Assembly: GCA_963720475.1 (NCBI GenBank)
Contig: OY970394.1
Coordinates: 930,001 to 994,000 of the forward strand
DNA from: G963720475 sp963720475
GTDB taxonomy: Bacteria > Actinomycetota > Thermoleophilia > Solirubrobacterales > Thermoleophilaceae
Direction of reading: 5' to 3'
DNA: 64,000 nt
Below, in pieces: positions 16,432-29,206 of this stretch. A program made the translations under genes and the position numbers. A model generated the notes under the pieces. The model saw only the letters and a program-made list of their open reading frames with translations. It was not told the DNA's origin and ran no database searches. Each line of letters starts with the position of its first letter. The stretch's first letter is position 1.

Positions 16432-17133
16432 GTGCCTGTCACGACGCGTGCGAAGGAATGGAAGCCGGCTGACCGCCGGCGCGTCCGGCGCATCCGCGAC
16501 CGCCTCCGGGAGGCGTACGGAAGGCCGGTGCTGCGGGCGCACGGTGCGCCCCTCGACGAGCTGATCCTGACCGTCCTGTCGCAGAACACGAACGACCGCA
16601 ACCGCGACGTCGCTTACGCGCGCCTGCGGCGGCGTTTCGAGAGCTGGGACGAGATCCGCGACGCCGAGCTCGTCGAGGTCGAGGAAGCGATCCGTCCCGG
16701 CGGGCTCGCGCCGACGAAGTCGAAGCGGATCCAGGAGATCCTCCAGGCGGTTGACGGCGACGACCTCGCCTGGATGGCGGACGCGCCGCTCGGCGAGGCG
16801 CGCGACTACCTCTGCGCCCTACCCGGCGTCGGCCGCAAGACAGCCGCTTGCGTGCTGCTGTTCGCGCTCGGGATGCCCGATGTGCCGGTGGACACCCACG
16901 TCTACCGCGTCGGCACGCGCCTCGGCCTGTTCAGGCCGCGCGGCTCGCTCGAAGAGGCCCACGACGAGCTCCTCCGCCTCGCCGGCAACGACGCCGACGA
17001 GGCGTACGAGCTGCACACCTCGCTGATCCGCCACGGCCGGCGGACGTGCACCGCGCGCAAGCCCCGCTGCAGGGAGTGCCCGCTGCTTCGCCTTTGTCCT
17101 TACGGCCGGGAGCAGCTTGCGGCCGATTTATAG
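16432..17133 (+). CDS. nth: Endonuclease III-family DNA glycosylase/AP lyase
   Basis: Base-excision repair enzyme that removes oxidised pyrimidines and nicks abasic sites. The 233-residue protein has the helix-hairpin-helix LPGVGRKTA, whose Lys is the Schiff-base nucleophile, followed by VPVDTHVYRVGTRLG with the catalytic Asp. It ends with the Fe-S loop C-x6-C-x2-C-x5-C (CTARKPRCRECPLLRLC, about residues 206-222). A conspicuous early motif is LSQNTNDRN. The GTG start follows TAGGGT by 7 nt. The last codons of nth contain the candidate -35 element of the dnaK promoter. Confidence 0.92.
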   Translation: MPVTTRAKEWKPADRRRVRRIRDRLREAYGRPVLRAHGAPLDELILTVLSQNTNDRNRDVAYARLRRRFESWDEIRDAELVEVEEAIRPGGLAPTKSKRIQEILQAVDGDDLAWMADAPLGEARDYLCALPGVGRKTAACVLLFALGMPDVPVDTHVYRVGTRLGLFRPRGSLEEAHDELLRLAGNDADEAYELHTSLIRHGRRTCTARKPRCRECPLLRLCPYGREQLAADL

Positions 17134-17161
17134 ATCTGCCATACTCCCGCTTAGATTTTTT
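17117..17161 (+). promoter_or_regulatory. dnaK promoter with block shared with clpB (candidate HspR operator)
   Basis: TTGCGG (17117-17122), a 17-bp spacer and CATACT (17140-17145) form a plausible sigma-70 promoter. Superimposed is AGATCT (17132-17137), ACT (17143-17145) and CTTAGATTTT (17150-17159). Exactly these elements at exactly these distances recur before clpB (22394-22421). The ATCT and AGAT halves form an inverted repeat with 15 bp between. It is not the classic CTTGAGT-N7-ACTCAAG HAIR box, but the duplication at the two HspR-type promoters makes it the likely operator in this lineage. Confidence 0.65.
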
Positions 17162-17205
17162 AGGCAGCCCCGCTAGAAACCGCATCAGAAAGGGACATCC
17201 TCGCA

Positions 17206-19122
17206 ATGGCTAAGACGATCGGAATCGACCTCGGCACGACCAACTCTTGTATCGCCTCCCTCGAGGGCGGCGAGCCGCAGGTGATCGAGAACGCCGAAGG
17301 CGCGCGCACGACGCCGTCTGTCGTCGCCTTCACTGACGGCGGCGAGCGCCTCGTCGGAACGGTCGCGAAGCGCCAGGCGGTCACGAACCCGGAGAACACC
17401 GTCTTCTCGATCAAGCGCTTCATGGGCCGCAAGGAGTCCGAGGTGAAGGAGGAGGAGAAGATCGTCCCGTTCGAGGTCATCCCCGGCCCGAACGGCGACG
17501 CGCGCGTCAAGGCCGGCGGCAAGGAGTACTCGCCGCCGGAGATCAGCGCGATGATCCTCCAGAAGCTGAAGGCCGACGCCGAGGCCTACCTCGGCGATTC
17601 GGTCGACAGCGCCGTGATCACCGTCCCCGCCTACTTCAACGACGACCAACGCCAGGCGACCAAGGAGGCCGGCAAGATCGCGGGCCTCGACGTCAAGCGC
17701 ATCATCAACGAGCCCACCGCAGCGGCGCTCGCCTACGGCCTCGACAAGGAGGAGTCCGACCACACGATCCTCGTGTTCGACCTCGGCGGCGGCACGTTCG
17801 ACGTGTCCGTGCTCGAGATCGGCGACGGGGTCTTCGAGGTCAAGGCCACGGCCGGCGACAACCACCTCGGCGGCGACAACTTCGACAAGGCGATCGTCGA
17901 CTGGATGGTGAAGGAGTTCAAGGCGTCGCAGGGGATCGACCTCTCGGAGGACAAGATGGCCCTCCAGCGCCTCTACGAGGCGGCCGAAAAGGCGAAGGTC
18001 GAGCTCTCGACGACGCAGGAGACGCAGATCAACCTGCCGTTCATCACGGCCGATCAGTCGGGCCCGAAGCACCTCGACACCCGCCTCTCGCGCTCGAAGC
18101 TGGTCGAGTTGTGCTCCGAGCTGCTCGACCGCACCGTCGGGCCGACGAAGCAGGTGATGAAGGACGCCGGCGTCACCGGCGACGACATCAACCACGTCGT
18201 CCTCGTCGGCGGCATGACACGCATGCCCGCGGTGCAGGAGAAGGTCAAGGAGCTCACCGGCAAGGATCCCCACAAGGGCGTCAACCCGGACGAGGTCGTA
18301 GCAATCGGCGCCGCGATCCAGGCCGGCGTGCTCGCGGGCGACGTCAAGGACGTCCTGCTGCTCGACGTCACCCCGCTGACGCTCGGGATCGAGACCAAGG
18401 GCGGCGTGATGACGAAGCTGATCGAGCGCAACACCACGATCCCGACGCGCAAGTCGGAGATCTTCTCGACGGCCGAGGACAACCAGCCGTCGGTCGAGGT
18501 CCACGTCCTCCAGGGCGAGCGCGAGATGGCGACGCACAACAAGTCGCTCGGCAAGTTCCAGCTCACCGGGATCCCGCCGGCGCCACGCGGGATGCCGCAG
18601 ATCGAGGTCACGTTCGACATCGACGCCAACGGCATCCTCAACGTGTCGGCGAAGGACCTCGGCACCGGCAAGGAGCAGAAGATCGAGATCAAGGGCGGCT
18701 CGGGCCTCGACGAGGCCGAGGTCGAGAAAATGGTCAAGGACGCCGAAGCCCACGCGGAGGAGGACCGCGCCCAGCGCGAGCTGGTCGAGGCCCGCAACAC
18801 CGCGGAGAACGCCGCCTACCAGGCGGAGAAGCAGCTCGGCGAGCTCGGCGACTCGGTCGACGAGTCCTCGAAGGCGGACATCGAGGAGAAGATCAAGGCC
18901 GTCCGCGACGCGCTCACCTCAGACGACCCCGCCGAGATCAACGGCAAGGCCGAGGAGCTCCAGCAGGCGTTCCATGCGGTGTCCGAGCAGATGTACGCGC
19001 AGGCAGCGCAAGCCCAGGGCCCGGCCGACGGGTCCGGCAACGGCGCCTCCTCCGACGCTTCGGCGGAGGACGAGGAAGAAGTGGTCGACGCCGAGGTCGT
19101 TGACGCGGACAAGGAGGAGTAG
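17206..19122 (+). CDS. dnaK: Chaperone DnaK (Hsp70)
   Basis: ATP-driven protein-folding chaperone. The 638 residues begin [13 protein letters not shown] (phosphate-1 loop). They contain the [15 protein letters not shown] phosphate-2 loop, [11 protein letters not shown] of the adenosine site, the [14 protein letters not shown] linker-adjacent motif and a substrate-binding domain. The C-terminus is the acidic [16 protein letters not shown]. Full family length, no anomalies. AAGGGA (17190-17195) serves as the RBS, giving a leader of about 50 nt. First gene of dnaK-grpE-dnaJ-hspR; regulated, by inference, through the block at 17117-17161. Confidence 0.98.
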   Translation: MAKTIGIDLGTTNSCIASLEGGEPQVIENAEGARTTPSVVAFTDGGERLVGTVAKRQAVTNPENTVFSIKRFMGRKESEVKEEEKIVPFEVIPGPNGDARVKAGGKEYSPPEISAMILQKLKADAEAYLGDSVDSAVITVPAYFNDDQRQATKEAGKIAGLDVKRIINEPTAAALAYGLDKEESDHTILVFDLGGGTFDVSVLEIGDGVFEVKATAGDNHLGGDNFDKAIVDWMVKEFKASQGIDLSEDKMALQRLYEAAEKAKVELSTTQETQINLPFITADQSGPKHLDTRLSRSKLVELCSELLDRTVGPTKQVMKDAGVTGDDINHVVLVGGMTRMPAVQEKVKELTGKDPHKGVNPDEVVAIGAAIQAGVLAGDVKDVLLLDVTPLTLGIETKGGVMTKLIERNTTIPTRKSEIFSTAEDNQPSVEVHVLQGEREMATHNKSLGKFQLTGIPPAPRGMPQIEVTFDIDANGILNVSAKDLGTGKEQKIEIKGGSGLDEAEVEKMVKDAEAHAEEDRAQRELVEARNTAENAAYQAEKQLGELGDSVDESSKADIEEKIKAVRDALTSDDPAEINGKAEELQQAFHAVSEQMYAQAAQAQGPADGSGNGASSDASAEDEEEVVDAEVVDADKEE

Positions 19123-19124
19123 GC

Positions 19125-19712
19125 GTGGACGAGCGCCACGGCCCTGACGCGGACGTCGTCCGCGAACAGCTGCGCGAGGAGGCCGACCGCGTCGAGGGCG
19201 CCAAGCCCCACGCGTCGGCTCCCGCCGCGCCCGAGCCGTCGGTGGAGGCCCCGGAGGCCGCAGAGTCCGACGATCCGCTCGCGACGGCCGAGCGCCAGCG
19301 CGACGAGTACCTCGACCTCGCTCAGCGGACGCAGGCCGAGTTCGAGAACTACCGCAAGCGCGCGGCAAAGGACGCCGCGGCCGCGGGCGAGCGCGCCAAG
19401 GCGGGGCTCGTGCGCGAGCTCCTCCCGGTGGTCGACAACCTCGAGCGCGCGCTTCAGTCGGCGGGCGAGGGTGAGGCGCACCTCGCCGAGGGCGTTCGCC
19501 TCGTCCATGCTGAGCTGCTGGCGCTGCTCGAGCGCAACGGCATCGAGGGCTTCGACCCCGCCGGCGAAGCGTTCGACCCGGAGTTCCACGAGGCGCTCTC
19601 GACTCGGCCGGCCGACGGCGCCCAGCCGGGCGTGGTCCTCGACACGGTCGAGAAGGGCTACAAGCTGAACGGCACGGTGCTCAGGCCCGCGCGCGTGGTG
19701 GTGTCGGCTTAG
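19125..19712 (+). CDS. grpE: Nucleotide exchange factor GrpE
   Basis: Releases ADP from DnaK. The 195-residue protein has a disordered acidic N-terminus (residues 1-55) and a long coiled coil ([28 protein letters not shown]). It ends with the beta-wing domain containing [17 protein letters not shown] and the [17 protein letters not shown] signature. The GTG start is 2 nt after the dnaK stop and uses AAGGAGGAG inside the dnaK 3' end, so the two are coupled. Confidence 0.96.
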   Translation: MDERHGPDADVVREQLREEADRVEGAKPHASAPAAPEPSVEAPEAAESDDPLATAERQRDEYLDLAQRTQAEFENYRKRAAKDAAAAGERAKAGLVRELLPVVDNLERALQSAGEGEAHLAEGVRLVHAELLALLERNGIEGFDPAGEAFDPEFHEALSTRPADGAQPGVVLDTVEKGYKLNGTVLRPARVVVSA

Positions 19713-19723
19713 GGCCGCGACTG

Positions 19724-20836
19724 ATGCCCGCCACGGTCGATCCCTACAGGGCGCTCGGCGTCGACAAGAAGGCCTCCGACGAGGAGATCAAGAAGGCCTA
19801 CCGCAAGCTGGCGCGCAAGTACCACCCGGACACGAACCCCGACGACGCGGCGGCGGAGGAGCGCTTCAAGGAGATCCAGGAGGCGTACTCGATCCTCTCC
19901 GACAAGGAGAAGCGCAAGCAGTACGACTCCGGCGGTGGCATCTTCGGCTCCGGGTTCGACCCGGGCGCCTTCCGCGACGGCTTCCGCGGCCCCGGCGGCC
20001 CGGCTCCGGGCGGCTTCGGCGACATCCTCTCCGACCTCTTCGGCCGCGGTGGCGGCGGGCCCCAGGGCGGCCCCCAGCGGGGGCGCGACCTCGAGGCCGA
20101 GGTCCACATCTCCTTCGACCAGGCGATGGAGGGCGCGCAGGTGCCGGTGTCCGTCCCGATGACGGCGCCGTGCCCGACATGCCACGGCACGGGGGCGAAG
20201 CCCGGCACGACACCGTCCGTCTGCCCGCACTGCCACGGTCGCGGGGTGGAGTCGCAGTCGCAGGGACTCTTCTCGCTGTCGCAGCCGTGCCGTGAGTGCG
20301 GCGGGACCGGGACGAAGATCGAGGACCCTTGCCCGACGTGCGACGGCGCCGGCCACACGCGCCAGGTCAAGCGCTACAAGGTCAACATCCCCGCCGGCGT
20401 GCGCAACGGGAGCCGCGTCCGCCTCAAGGGGAAGGGCGAGCCCGGCGCGCGCGGCGGAGAGCCCGGCGACCTCTACGTCGTCACGCGCGTCGACGAGTCG
20501 CCGATCTTCAAGCGCAAGGGCGACCACCTCGAGGTCGATGTTCCGATCACGATCCCGGAGGCGATCCGCGGCGGCACCGTCGAAGTGCCGACGCTCGCCG
20601 ACTCGAAGCGGATCCGCGTGCCGGCGGGAACGCAGCACGGAACGGTCCAGCGACTGCGCGGGGAGGGTCCGCCCCGCCTCGGCGCCAAGGGACGCGGCGA
20701 CATCCACTACCGGTTGAGGGTGGATGTGCCGCAGTCGCTCTCGGACGAGCAGCGCGAGGCGGTCGACGAGCTCGCATCCGTGATGGACGACGACCCGCGC
20801 GCATCGCTGCTCGCCAAGAGCCGGAGGAAGGGCTGA
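19724..20836 (+). CDS. dnaJ: Co-chaperone DnaJ (Hsp40, type I)
   Basis: Stimulates DnaK ATPase and delivers substrates. The 370 residues show a J domain with HPD (KYHPDTNPD), then a Gly/Phe-rich stretch ([14 protein letters not shown]). The zinc-binding region has four CxxCxGxG repeats ([32 protein letters not shown]), followed by the two-barrel substrate-binding C-terminus. The TGA overlaps the hspR ATG (TGATG). Confidence 0.97.
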   Translation: MPATVDPYRALGVDKKASDEEIKKAYRKLARKYHPDTNPDDAAAEERFKEIQEAYSILSDKEKRKQYDSGGGIFGSGFDPGAFRDGFRGPGGPAPGGFGDILSDLFGRGGGGPQGGPQRGRDLEAEVHISFDQAMEGAQVPVSVPMTAPCPTCHGTGAKPGTTPSVCPHCHGRGVESQSQGLFSLSQPCRECGGTGTKIEDPCPTCDGAGHTRQVKRYKVNIPAGVRNGSRVRLKGKGEPGARGGEPGDLYVVTRVDESPIFKRKGDHLEVDVPITIPEAIRGGTVEVPTLADSKRIRVPAGTQHGTVQRLRGEGPPRLGAKGRGDIHYRLRVDVPQSLSDEQREAVDELASVMDDDPRASLLAKSRRKG

Positions 20837-21324
20837 TGGCGCCTTCGCAGCGGGACGAGCGGCCGAACGACGGCGCCGCGCCCGAGCCGGCTCGCGGCGT
20901 CTACATGATCTCGGTCGCGGCCGAACTCGCGGGCATGCACCCGCAGACGCTTCGTATCTATGAGGCCCGCGGCCTGATCACTCCCCAGCGCTCGCCGAAG
21001 AACACGCGCCTGTACTCGCAAGCGGATGTCGAGCGCCTCCAACGGATCCAGCAGCTGACAAGCGAGCTCGGGATGAACCTCGCCGGCGTCGAGCGCGTGT
21101 TCGAGCTCGAGGACCAGATGGAGAAGATGCGCCGCCGGCTCGACCGCATGGAGCGGCGAGCCGAGGAGATCCAGCTGCAGATGCAGGAGGAGATCGAGCG
21201 CGTGCGCAAGTCGTTCCGCCGCGAGCTCGTCGTCTACGAGCCGCCCGAGGAAGCCCTCGCGCCGAGGAGTCGCGATTCCGGTGAGCCCGCGGTGCGCATC
21301 CCGATCCGGCGAAGGCGCGGTTAG
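20836..21324 (+). CDS. hspR: Heat-shock repressor HspR (MerR family)
   Basis: Represses the dnaK and clpB promoters with DnaK as co-repressor in actinobacteria. The 162-residue protein has a MerR winged helix (YMISVAAELAGMHPQTLRIYE, RGLITPQRS, NTRLYSQADVERL) and a coiled coil (DQMEKMRRRLDRMERRAEEIQ). Its basic tail ends PIRRRRG. As fourth gene of the operon it would be produced in proportion to DnaK, closing the feedback loop. The TAG stop is part of the TAGGCT box for the next gene. Confidence 0.94.
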   Translation: MAPSQRDERPNDGAAPEPARGVYMISVAAELAGMHPQTLRIYEARGLITPQRSPKNTRLYSQADVERLQRIQQLTSELGMNLAGVERVFELEDQMEKMRRRLDRMERRAEEIQLQMQEEIERVRKSFRRELVVYEPPEEALAPRSRDSGEPAVRIPIRRRRG

Positions 21325-21327
21325 GCT
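21322..21327 (+). promoter_or_regulatory. Putative -10 box TAGGCT of the first DUF4333-like gene, leaderless
   Basis: TAGGCT starts with the hspR stop codon and lies 6 nt before the ATG at 21334. It could give the lipoprotein gene its own transcript independent of heat shock. Confidence 0.45.
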
Positions 21328-21333
21328 GCGCCG

Positions 21334-21809
21334 ATGCGCCTACTCACGAGCCTTGCCTGCCTGCTGCTGTCCGTCTTCGTCCTCGCCGCTTGCGGTAACG
21401 ACGACGAGAAGGAGAAGACCGACACGAAGACCGACGTCGAGGTGACCGACACCACCAAGCCCGACACCACGACGATACGACGACCGATACCACCACATCG
21501 CCTCCAGAGTCCTTCAACCTTTCCACCTTCGAGTCTCAGCTGGCACAGCAGCTGAACGGCGATCTCGCCGGCGCGCAGGCGGGCGGCGTCACCGCCGACG
21601 TGACGGAGGTCCAGTGCCCGAACTCCACAACCGCGCAGGCCGGCTCAGGGCCCGAGTGCGACGTTCAGGGAGACGGTGGCCTCACCGGCGACGTCCAGGT
21701 CACCTTCGACGACGACACGGGCCAGAACTACAGCTACAGCGGGCAGGTTACGGTCGGCGGCAAGCAGCAGAACGTGAGCGGAAACGTGGGCGGCAACAGC
21801 AACAACTGA
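21334..21809 (+). pseudogene. DUF4333-like lipoprotein, frameshifted in a Thr/Asp repeat
   Basis: A secreted lipoprotein of unknown function. The N-terminus is a lipoprotein signal (LLSVFVLAACG, Cys at 20), followed by a DTTKPDTTT linker. The frame then runs out at 21555. The folded domain (FNLSTFESQLAQQ, VTEVQCPNSTTAQAGSGPECDVQ, VQVTFDDDTGQNYSYSG) continues in another frame to 21809. One missing base in the repeat acgacgatacgacg near 21473-21481 restores a 158-residue protein. The domain has the CP-x(9-12)-C spacing of DUF4333 and is a paralogue of the gene at 21897. Low-complexity slippage or a sequence error explains the break. Confidence 0.75.
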
Positions 21810-21896
21810 GTAGCCGGCCATGGAGGACTGGACAGCATGGGGTAGGTTGGGTGGGATGCCCCCACCACCCGGGGGCGACGACGAAGGGGGAGACCG

Positions 21897-22358
21897 ATGA
21901 CTGGCCCGATGGTGGCGCGCCGGCTGATCGCGCTGGCGTTCTGCACCGCGTTGGCCGCCGGTGCGCTGGTCGCATGCGGTGGCGACGACGACAAACTGAG
22001 CGAGGGGGAGCTTCCCCCCTCGAAAATCACCGAGGAGGCGGGCGACGAGCCGGTTGCCGAGGACGAGCCAGCAGCCGAAGCGTTCGACCTCGCGGCGTTC
22101 GAGAAGAAACTCGCCAAGACGCTCGGAGGCGATAAGGGCGACGACGCCGTTGTGACGGAAGCATCGTGCCCATCCAACACGGCGGATTTTGTGAAGCCCG
22201 GCGAGGGCGTCGAATGCAACCTCGGGGGGTATCTGAAGGACGGGACGGCGCAGGTGACCTTCGAGGACGAGAGCGGCACCGCTTTCTCCTACACGGCTGA
22301 GATCGAGTTGGACGACGGAGCAACGCAGACGTTGAAGGGGAACGTCACGGGGGAGTAG
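21897..22358 (+). CDS. DUF4333-like lipoprotein
   Basis: A 153-residue secreted lipoprotein, intact paralogue of the preceding gene. Signal and lipobox are LAAGALVACGG; a Glu/Pro/Ala-rich linker follows. The domain opens FDLAAFEKKLAKTLGG, has SCPSNTADFVKPGEGVECNLGG (two Cys presumably disulfide-bonded) and ends with a beta sheet VTFEDESGTAFSYTAEIE. GGGGGA precedes the ATG. Its position between hspR and clpB is curious, but no heat-shock role is shown. Confidence 0.8.
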   Translation: MTGPMVARRLIALAFCTALAAGALVACGGDDDKLSEGELPPSKITEEAGDEPVAEDEPAAEAFDLAAFEKKLAKTLGGDKGDDAVVTEASCPSNTADFVKPGEGVECNLGGYLKDGTAQVTFEDESGTAFSYTAEIELDDGATQTLKGNVTGE

Positions 22359-22378
22359 CGAAGGGCCCGCTCCGCGGG

Positions 22379-22421
22379 TAGACATAGCTTGTCAGATCTA
22401 CTAGACTGAGACTTAGATTTT
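22379..22421 (+). promoter_or_regulatory. clpB promoter with block shared with dnaK (candidate HspR operator)
   Basis: TAGACA (22379-22384), 17 bp and TAGACT (22402-22407) form the promoter. AGATCT (22394-22399) and CTTAGATTTT (22412-22421) repeat the dnaK block with identical spacing. The ATG follows at 22422 directly, so the leader would be only about 8 nt and there is no Shine-Dalgarno. Confidence 0.65.
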
Positions 22422-24965
<2,544 letters not shown>

Positions 24966-24985
24966 CAAGCCTCCGGACGTCCGGT

Positions 24986-24991
24986 TAGGAT
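24986..24991 (+). promoter_or_regulatory. Putative -10 box TAGGAT of the 25000 gene, leaderless
   Basis: TAGGAT is 8 nt before the ATG, with no Shine-Dalgarno. The preceding CCGGACGTCCGG (24972-24983) is a perfect 12-bp palindrome just after clpB that might end the clpB message or bind a regulator. Confidence 0.45.
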
Positions 24992-24999
24992 CGCCTCCG

Positions 25000-25380
25000 A
25001 TGGAGGGTCAGCCACCAGCAGGGCCGCCCACCGGCGCTGCGCCGCCGCCCCAGGGGCCGCCGCCCGGCGGCGATCCGAGCGAACCGCCGAAGGGTTCGGC
25101 GTTCGACATCCGCTGGGTCTTGATCGTGCTGCTCGTGCTCGGCATCGGGGTCGGCGTCGCCGTCCTGATCACGTCTGGCGACGACGACAAGGAAAAGACC
25201 GACAAGGTCACCCAGACGACGACCGAGACCGACAAGACGGAGACCGAGAAGGTCGAGACCGACACGCAGACTCAGACCCAGACGGAGACCGAGACCGACA
25301 CTCAGACCGAGACGGACACGGTCACCACCACGACCACGCAGCCGCCGCTCCAGAACGGCGGCGGTTCGAACCCGCCCTAG
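25000..25380 (+). CDS. Single-pass membrane protein with Thr/Glu repeat tail
   Basis: A 126-residue protein: Pro/Gly-rich cytoplasmic N-terminus (1-38), one transmembrane helix (WVLIVLLVLGIGVGVAVLI, ~43-63), then an extracytoplasmic low-complexity tail of TET, TQT and TDT units ending in Gly/Asn/Pro. Such tails are wall-spanning spacers. No folded domain follows, so no function can be proposed. The same style of Thr-rich linker occurs in the lipoproteins at 21334 and the protein at 63637. Confidence 0.7.
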   Translation: MEGQPPAGPPTGAAPPPQGPPPGGDPSEPPKGSAFDIRWVLIVLLVLGIGVGVAVLITSGDDDKEKTDKVTQTTTETDKTETEKVETDTQTQTQTETETDTQTETDTVTTTTTQPPLQNGGGSNPP

Positions 25381-25397
25381 CCGTCCGGCCCCCGCCC

Positions 25398-25727
25398 GTG
25401 GCGCAAGGGGAACGCACGACGACCGATTACACCGACGCGGAGGGCAACGTCATCACCCTTCGTGACGAGCTGACTCCGAAGACGATCAAGAAGCTCTCGA
25501 AGCTCGACAGCCGCCCGGCCGAGAGCATCGAGGACCGCTACCAGCGGCGCGAGGAGTTCCTCTTCGAGCGCCTCGTCGTGCGCTGGGAGATCGCCGGCCT
25601 GCCGCTCGAGGCGCAGAAGGAGCTGCTCGGGCGCTACCGGATGGCGAGCGCCGAGGAGCGGCGCTTCGTGCGCGAGTCGGTCGAGGCGCACCTGGCGAAG
25701 ATCGCGCCCGACGCGCCTGCGCCCTAG
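25398..25727 (+). CDS. Conserved hypothetical protein, small helical
   Basis: A 109-residue soluble protein starting at GTG. The N-terminus reads TTTDYTDAEGNVITLRDEL, a possible beta hairpin, and the remainder is helical and charged (RYQRREEFLFERLVVRWEIAGLPLEAQKELLGRYRMAS). It shows no catalytic motif and no membrane segment. It is 17 bp after the membrane protein and in line with it; function unknown. Confidence 0.65.
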   Translation: MAQGERTTTDYTDAEGNVITLRDELTPKTIKKLSKLDSRPAESIEDRYQRREEFLFERLVVRWEIAGLPLEAQKELLGRYRMASAEERRFVRESVEAHLAKIAPDAPAP

Positions 25728-25813
25728 CCCGGCCGTCTCGGGCTTGCGTTCCGAGCTCAAAAGTGCGAAAAACGCGGGGCCGCAGCTTTTCCGTTCTCGA
25801 AATGGAGGTCTGA

Positions 25814-26091
25814 GTGCCGACGTACATCATGCTTGCCACGCTCACTCCCGAAGGCGTCGCGACCGTAAAGAACAACCCGGGGCGCATCCGCGAGGTCAAC
25901 AAGGAAGTCGAGCAACTCGGTGCCAAGGTGACCGCTCAGTGGGCCGCGCTCGGGCGCGTCGACTTCATCAGCGTGATCGAGGCGCCCGACGACGAGACGA
26001 TGGCGCGCGTTTCGCTCGAGCTCGGCTCGCGCGGTACGGCGCGCTACGAGACGCTCGCAGCGATCGCGGTCGAGGACTTCATCGCCTCGCT

Positions 26092-26095
<4 letters not shown>
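25814..26095 (+). CDS. GYD-domain protein
   Basis: A 93-residue ferredoxin-like protein of the GYD family (MPTYIMLATLTPEGVATVK..., ending GTARYETLAAIAVEDF). The family is small and of uncertain biochemical role; homologues are often single-domain and cytosolic. GGAGGT (25804-25809) precedes the GTG start. Its TGA overlaps the purD GTG as GTGA, which places it as first gene of the purD-E-B unit, so it may respond to or be expressed with purine synthesis. Confidence 0.8.
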
Positions 26096-27365
<1,270 letters not shown>

Positions 27366-27369
<4 letters not shown>

Positions 27370-27857
27370 ACACCGAGCGCACGGACGAGGTCGCCGAGCC
27401 GGAGCCTGAGACGGAGACCGAGGTCGAGACGGAGTTCGCCGACCTCGACGTGGACGAGCCGCACGTCGGGATCATCATGGGCTCGAAGACAGACATGCCC
27501 GTGATGGAGAAGGCCGGCGCCGAGCTCGAGGAGCGCGGGATCCGCTACGAGATCCGCGTGATGAGCGCCCACCGCGACCCGGACACGGTCGCCGAGTACG
27601 CGAAGAACGCCAAGCTGCGCGGTCTGCGGGTGATCATCGCGGGGGCGGGTCTGGCGGCCGCGTTGCCTGGGGTCGTTGCCGCTCACACCGACCTGCCCGT
27701 GGTCGGCGTGCCGCTGACGAGTTCGGCATCCGTCGCCGGTGGTCTCGATGCGTTGCTCGCGATCGCCCAGATGCCGCCGGGCGTGCCGGTCGCGTGCGTG
27801 GCCGTGAACGGCGCGCGCAACGCGGCGGTGCTCGCCGCCCGCATCATTCAGGCGTGA
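27366..27857 (+). CDS. purE: N5-carboxyaminoimidazole ribonucleotide mutase
   Basis: Class I PurE, converts N5-CAIR to CAIR. The core (residues ~34-163) has VGIIMGSKTDMPVM, VMSAHRDPDTVAEYA with the catalytic His, AGAGLAAALPGVVA and VPVACVAVNGARNAA. An unusual acidic N-terminal extension of about 30 residues (EPEPETETEVETEF) precedes the fold and is absent from typical PurE. purK, needed to make its substrate, is not in the window. Confidence 0.95.
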
Positions 27858-29137
27858 TCGAGCGCTACACGCGCGCCGAGATCGGCGCCATCTGGTCGCA
27901 GCAGCAAAAGCTGGAGACGTGGCTCGAGGTCGAGCTCGCGGTCGTGGACGCTTTGGCGGAGCAAGGCGTCGTTCCGGCCGAAGACGTAGCGGCGATCCGC
28001 GAGCGTGCCGCATTCACCGTCGAGGCCGTCGCCGAGCGCGAGCAGACGACGGGGCACGACGTAGCGGCGTTCGTCGACGTCGTCGGTGACTCGGTCGGCG
28101 ACGCGGGCCGGTGGTTCCACTACGGCCTGACCTCCTCAGACGTGCTCGACACCGCGCTCGCTCTGCAGATCAAGGCTGCGGGCGAGATCCTCGTGTCGGG
28201 CGCCCGCGCCTACCGCGACGCCCTCGTCGCTCGCGCGCGCGAGCACCAGGACACGCTCTGCACCGGCCGCACGCACGGGGTCCACGCCGAGCCGACCACG
28301 TTCGGCGCGAAGCTCGCCGGCTTCGCTTTCGAGGCGGACCGCAACCTCGCGCGCATAGAGAAAGCAGTCGGGCAGGCGTCGGTGGGCGCGTTGTCCGGCG
28401 CGGTCGGCACCTACTCGGCGAACGGCCCGGAGCTCGAGGCTGCCGTTCTCGAGCGGCTCGGCCTCGCACGCGAGGACGTCTCGACCCAGGTCGTCGCGCG
28501 CGACCGCCACGCCGACTTGCTTTCGGCGATCGCGATCGCCGGCGCCGGACTCGAGCGTTTTGCGACCGAGCTTCGCCATCTCCAGCGGACCGAGGTGCGC
28601 GAGGTGGAGGAGCCGTTCGGTTCGGGACAGAAGGGCTCGTCGGCGATGCCGCACAAGCGCAACCCGATCATCTGCGAGCGGATCACCGGACTCGCGCGGC
28701 TGCTGCGGGGCTACGCGCAGGCGGGACTCGAGAACGTCGCGCTCTGGCACGAGCGCGACATCTCGCACTCGTCGGTCGAGCGCGTCGCGCTCCCCGACGC
28801 GACGATCCTGCTCGACTACTCCCAATCGCTTGCGCTACGGGTGGTCGAGGGGATGACGGTCCATCCGGAGCGGATGCGCACCAACCTCGACGCCACGCAC
28901 GGCGCCCTCTACTCGCAGCGCGCGCTGCTCGCGCTGGTCGAGACGGGCCGCTCGCGCGACGACGCTTACCGAATCGTGCAGGAGAACGCGCAGCGCGCCT
29001 GGGACGAAGGCACGGAGTTCCGGGAGCTGCTCGCCGCGGCGGCGCCCGAGCTCGACCTCGACGCCGTCTTCGACCCGGCCGACTTCGTCAAGCACGCCGA
29101 GGCGATCGTCGCCCGCCTCGACGCGCTCGGCGGATAG
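27854..29137 (+). CDS. purB: Adenylosuccinate lyase
   Basis: Cleaves SAICAR to AICAR and adenylosuccinate to AMP. The 427 residues contain HYGLTSSDVLDTA, TGRTHGVHAEPTTFG with the catalytic His and the fumarase/aspartase signature GSSAMPHKRNP on the flexible Ser loop. The GTG at 27854 overlaps the purE TGA (GTGA). A 69-bp gap to purC follows, where a new promoter appears. Confidence 0.96.
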   Translation: MIERYTRAEIGAIWSQQQKLETWLEVELAVVDALAEQGVVPAEDVAAIRERAAFTVEAVAEREQTTGHDVAAFVDVVGDSVGDAGRWFHYGLTSSDVLDTALALQIKAAGEILVSGARAYRDALVARAREHQDTLCTGRTHGVHAEPTTFGAKLAGFAFEADRNLARIEKAVGQASVGALSGAVGTYSANGPELEAAVLERLGLAREDVSTQVVARDRHADLLSAIAIAGAGLERFATELRHLQRTEVREVEEPFGSGQKGSSAMPHKRNPIICERITGLARLLRGYAQAGLENVALWHERDISHSSVERVALPDATILLDYSQSLALRVVEGMTVHPERMRTNLDATHGALYSQRALLALVETGRSRDDAYRIVQENAQRAWDEGTEFRELLAAAAPELDLDAVFDPADFVKHAEAIVARLDALGG

Positions 29138-29194
29138 CCGCAGGCTGCGCGATTTCCACGCCCGCGGAGGCGGCGGAACGACACCTCGGGTTGC

Positions 29195-29200
29195 TAGCTT
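29195..29200 (+). promoter_or_regulatory. Putative -10 box TAGCTT of purC, leaderless
   Basis: TAGCTT is 6 nt before the purC GTG with no Shine-Dalgarno, in the only gap between purB and purL. It would start a second purine transcription unit, purC-S-Q-L. Confidence 0.45.
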
Positions 29201-29206
29201 TGGTCG

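Noticed and set aside
17185..18753. 522-codon antisense frame in dnaK
   Set aside because: dnaK is certain, and long antisense frames within dnaK are a well-known artefact of GC-rich codon usage.
25200..25375. Tandem repeat array or CRISPR-like repeats
   Set aside because: The gac/acc/gag repetition encodes the Thr/Glu tail of a membrane protein; unit lengths are irregular and there are no spacers.
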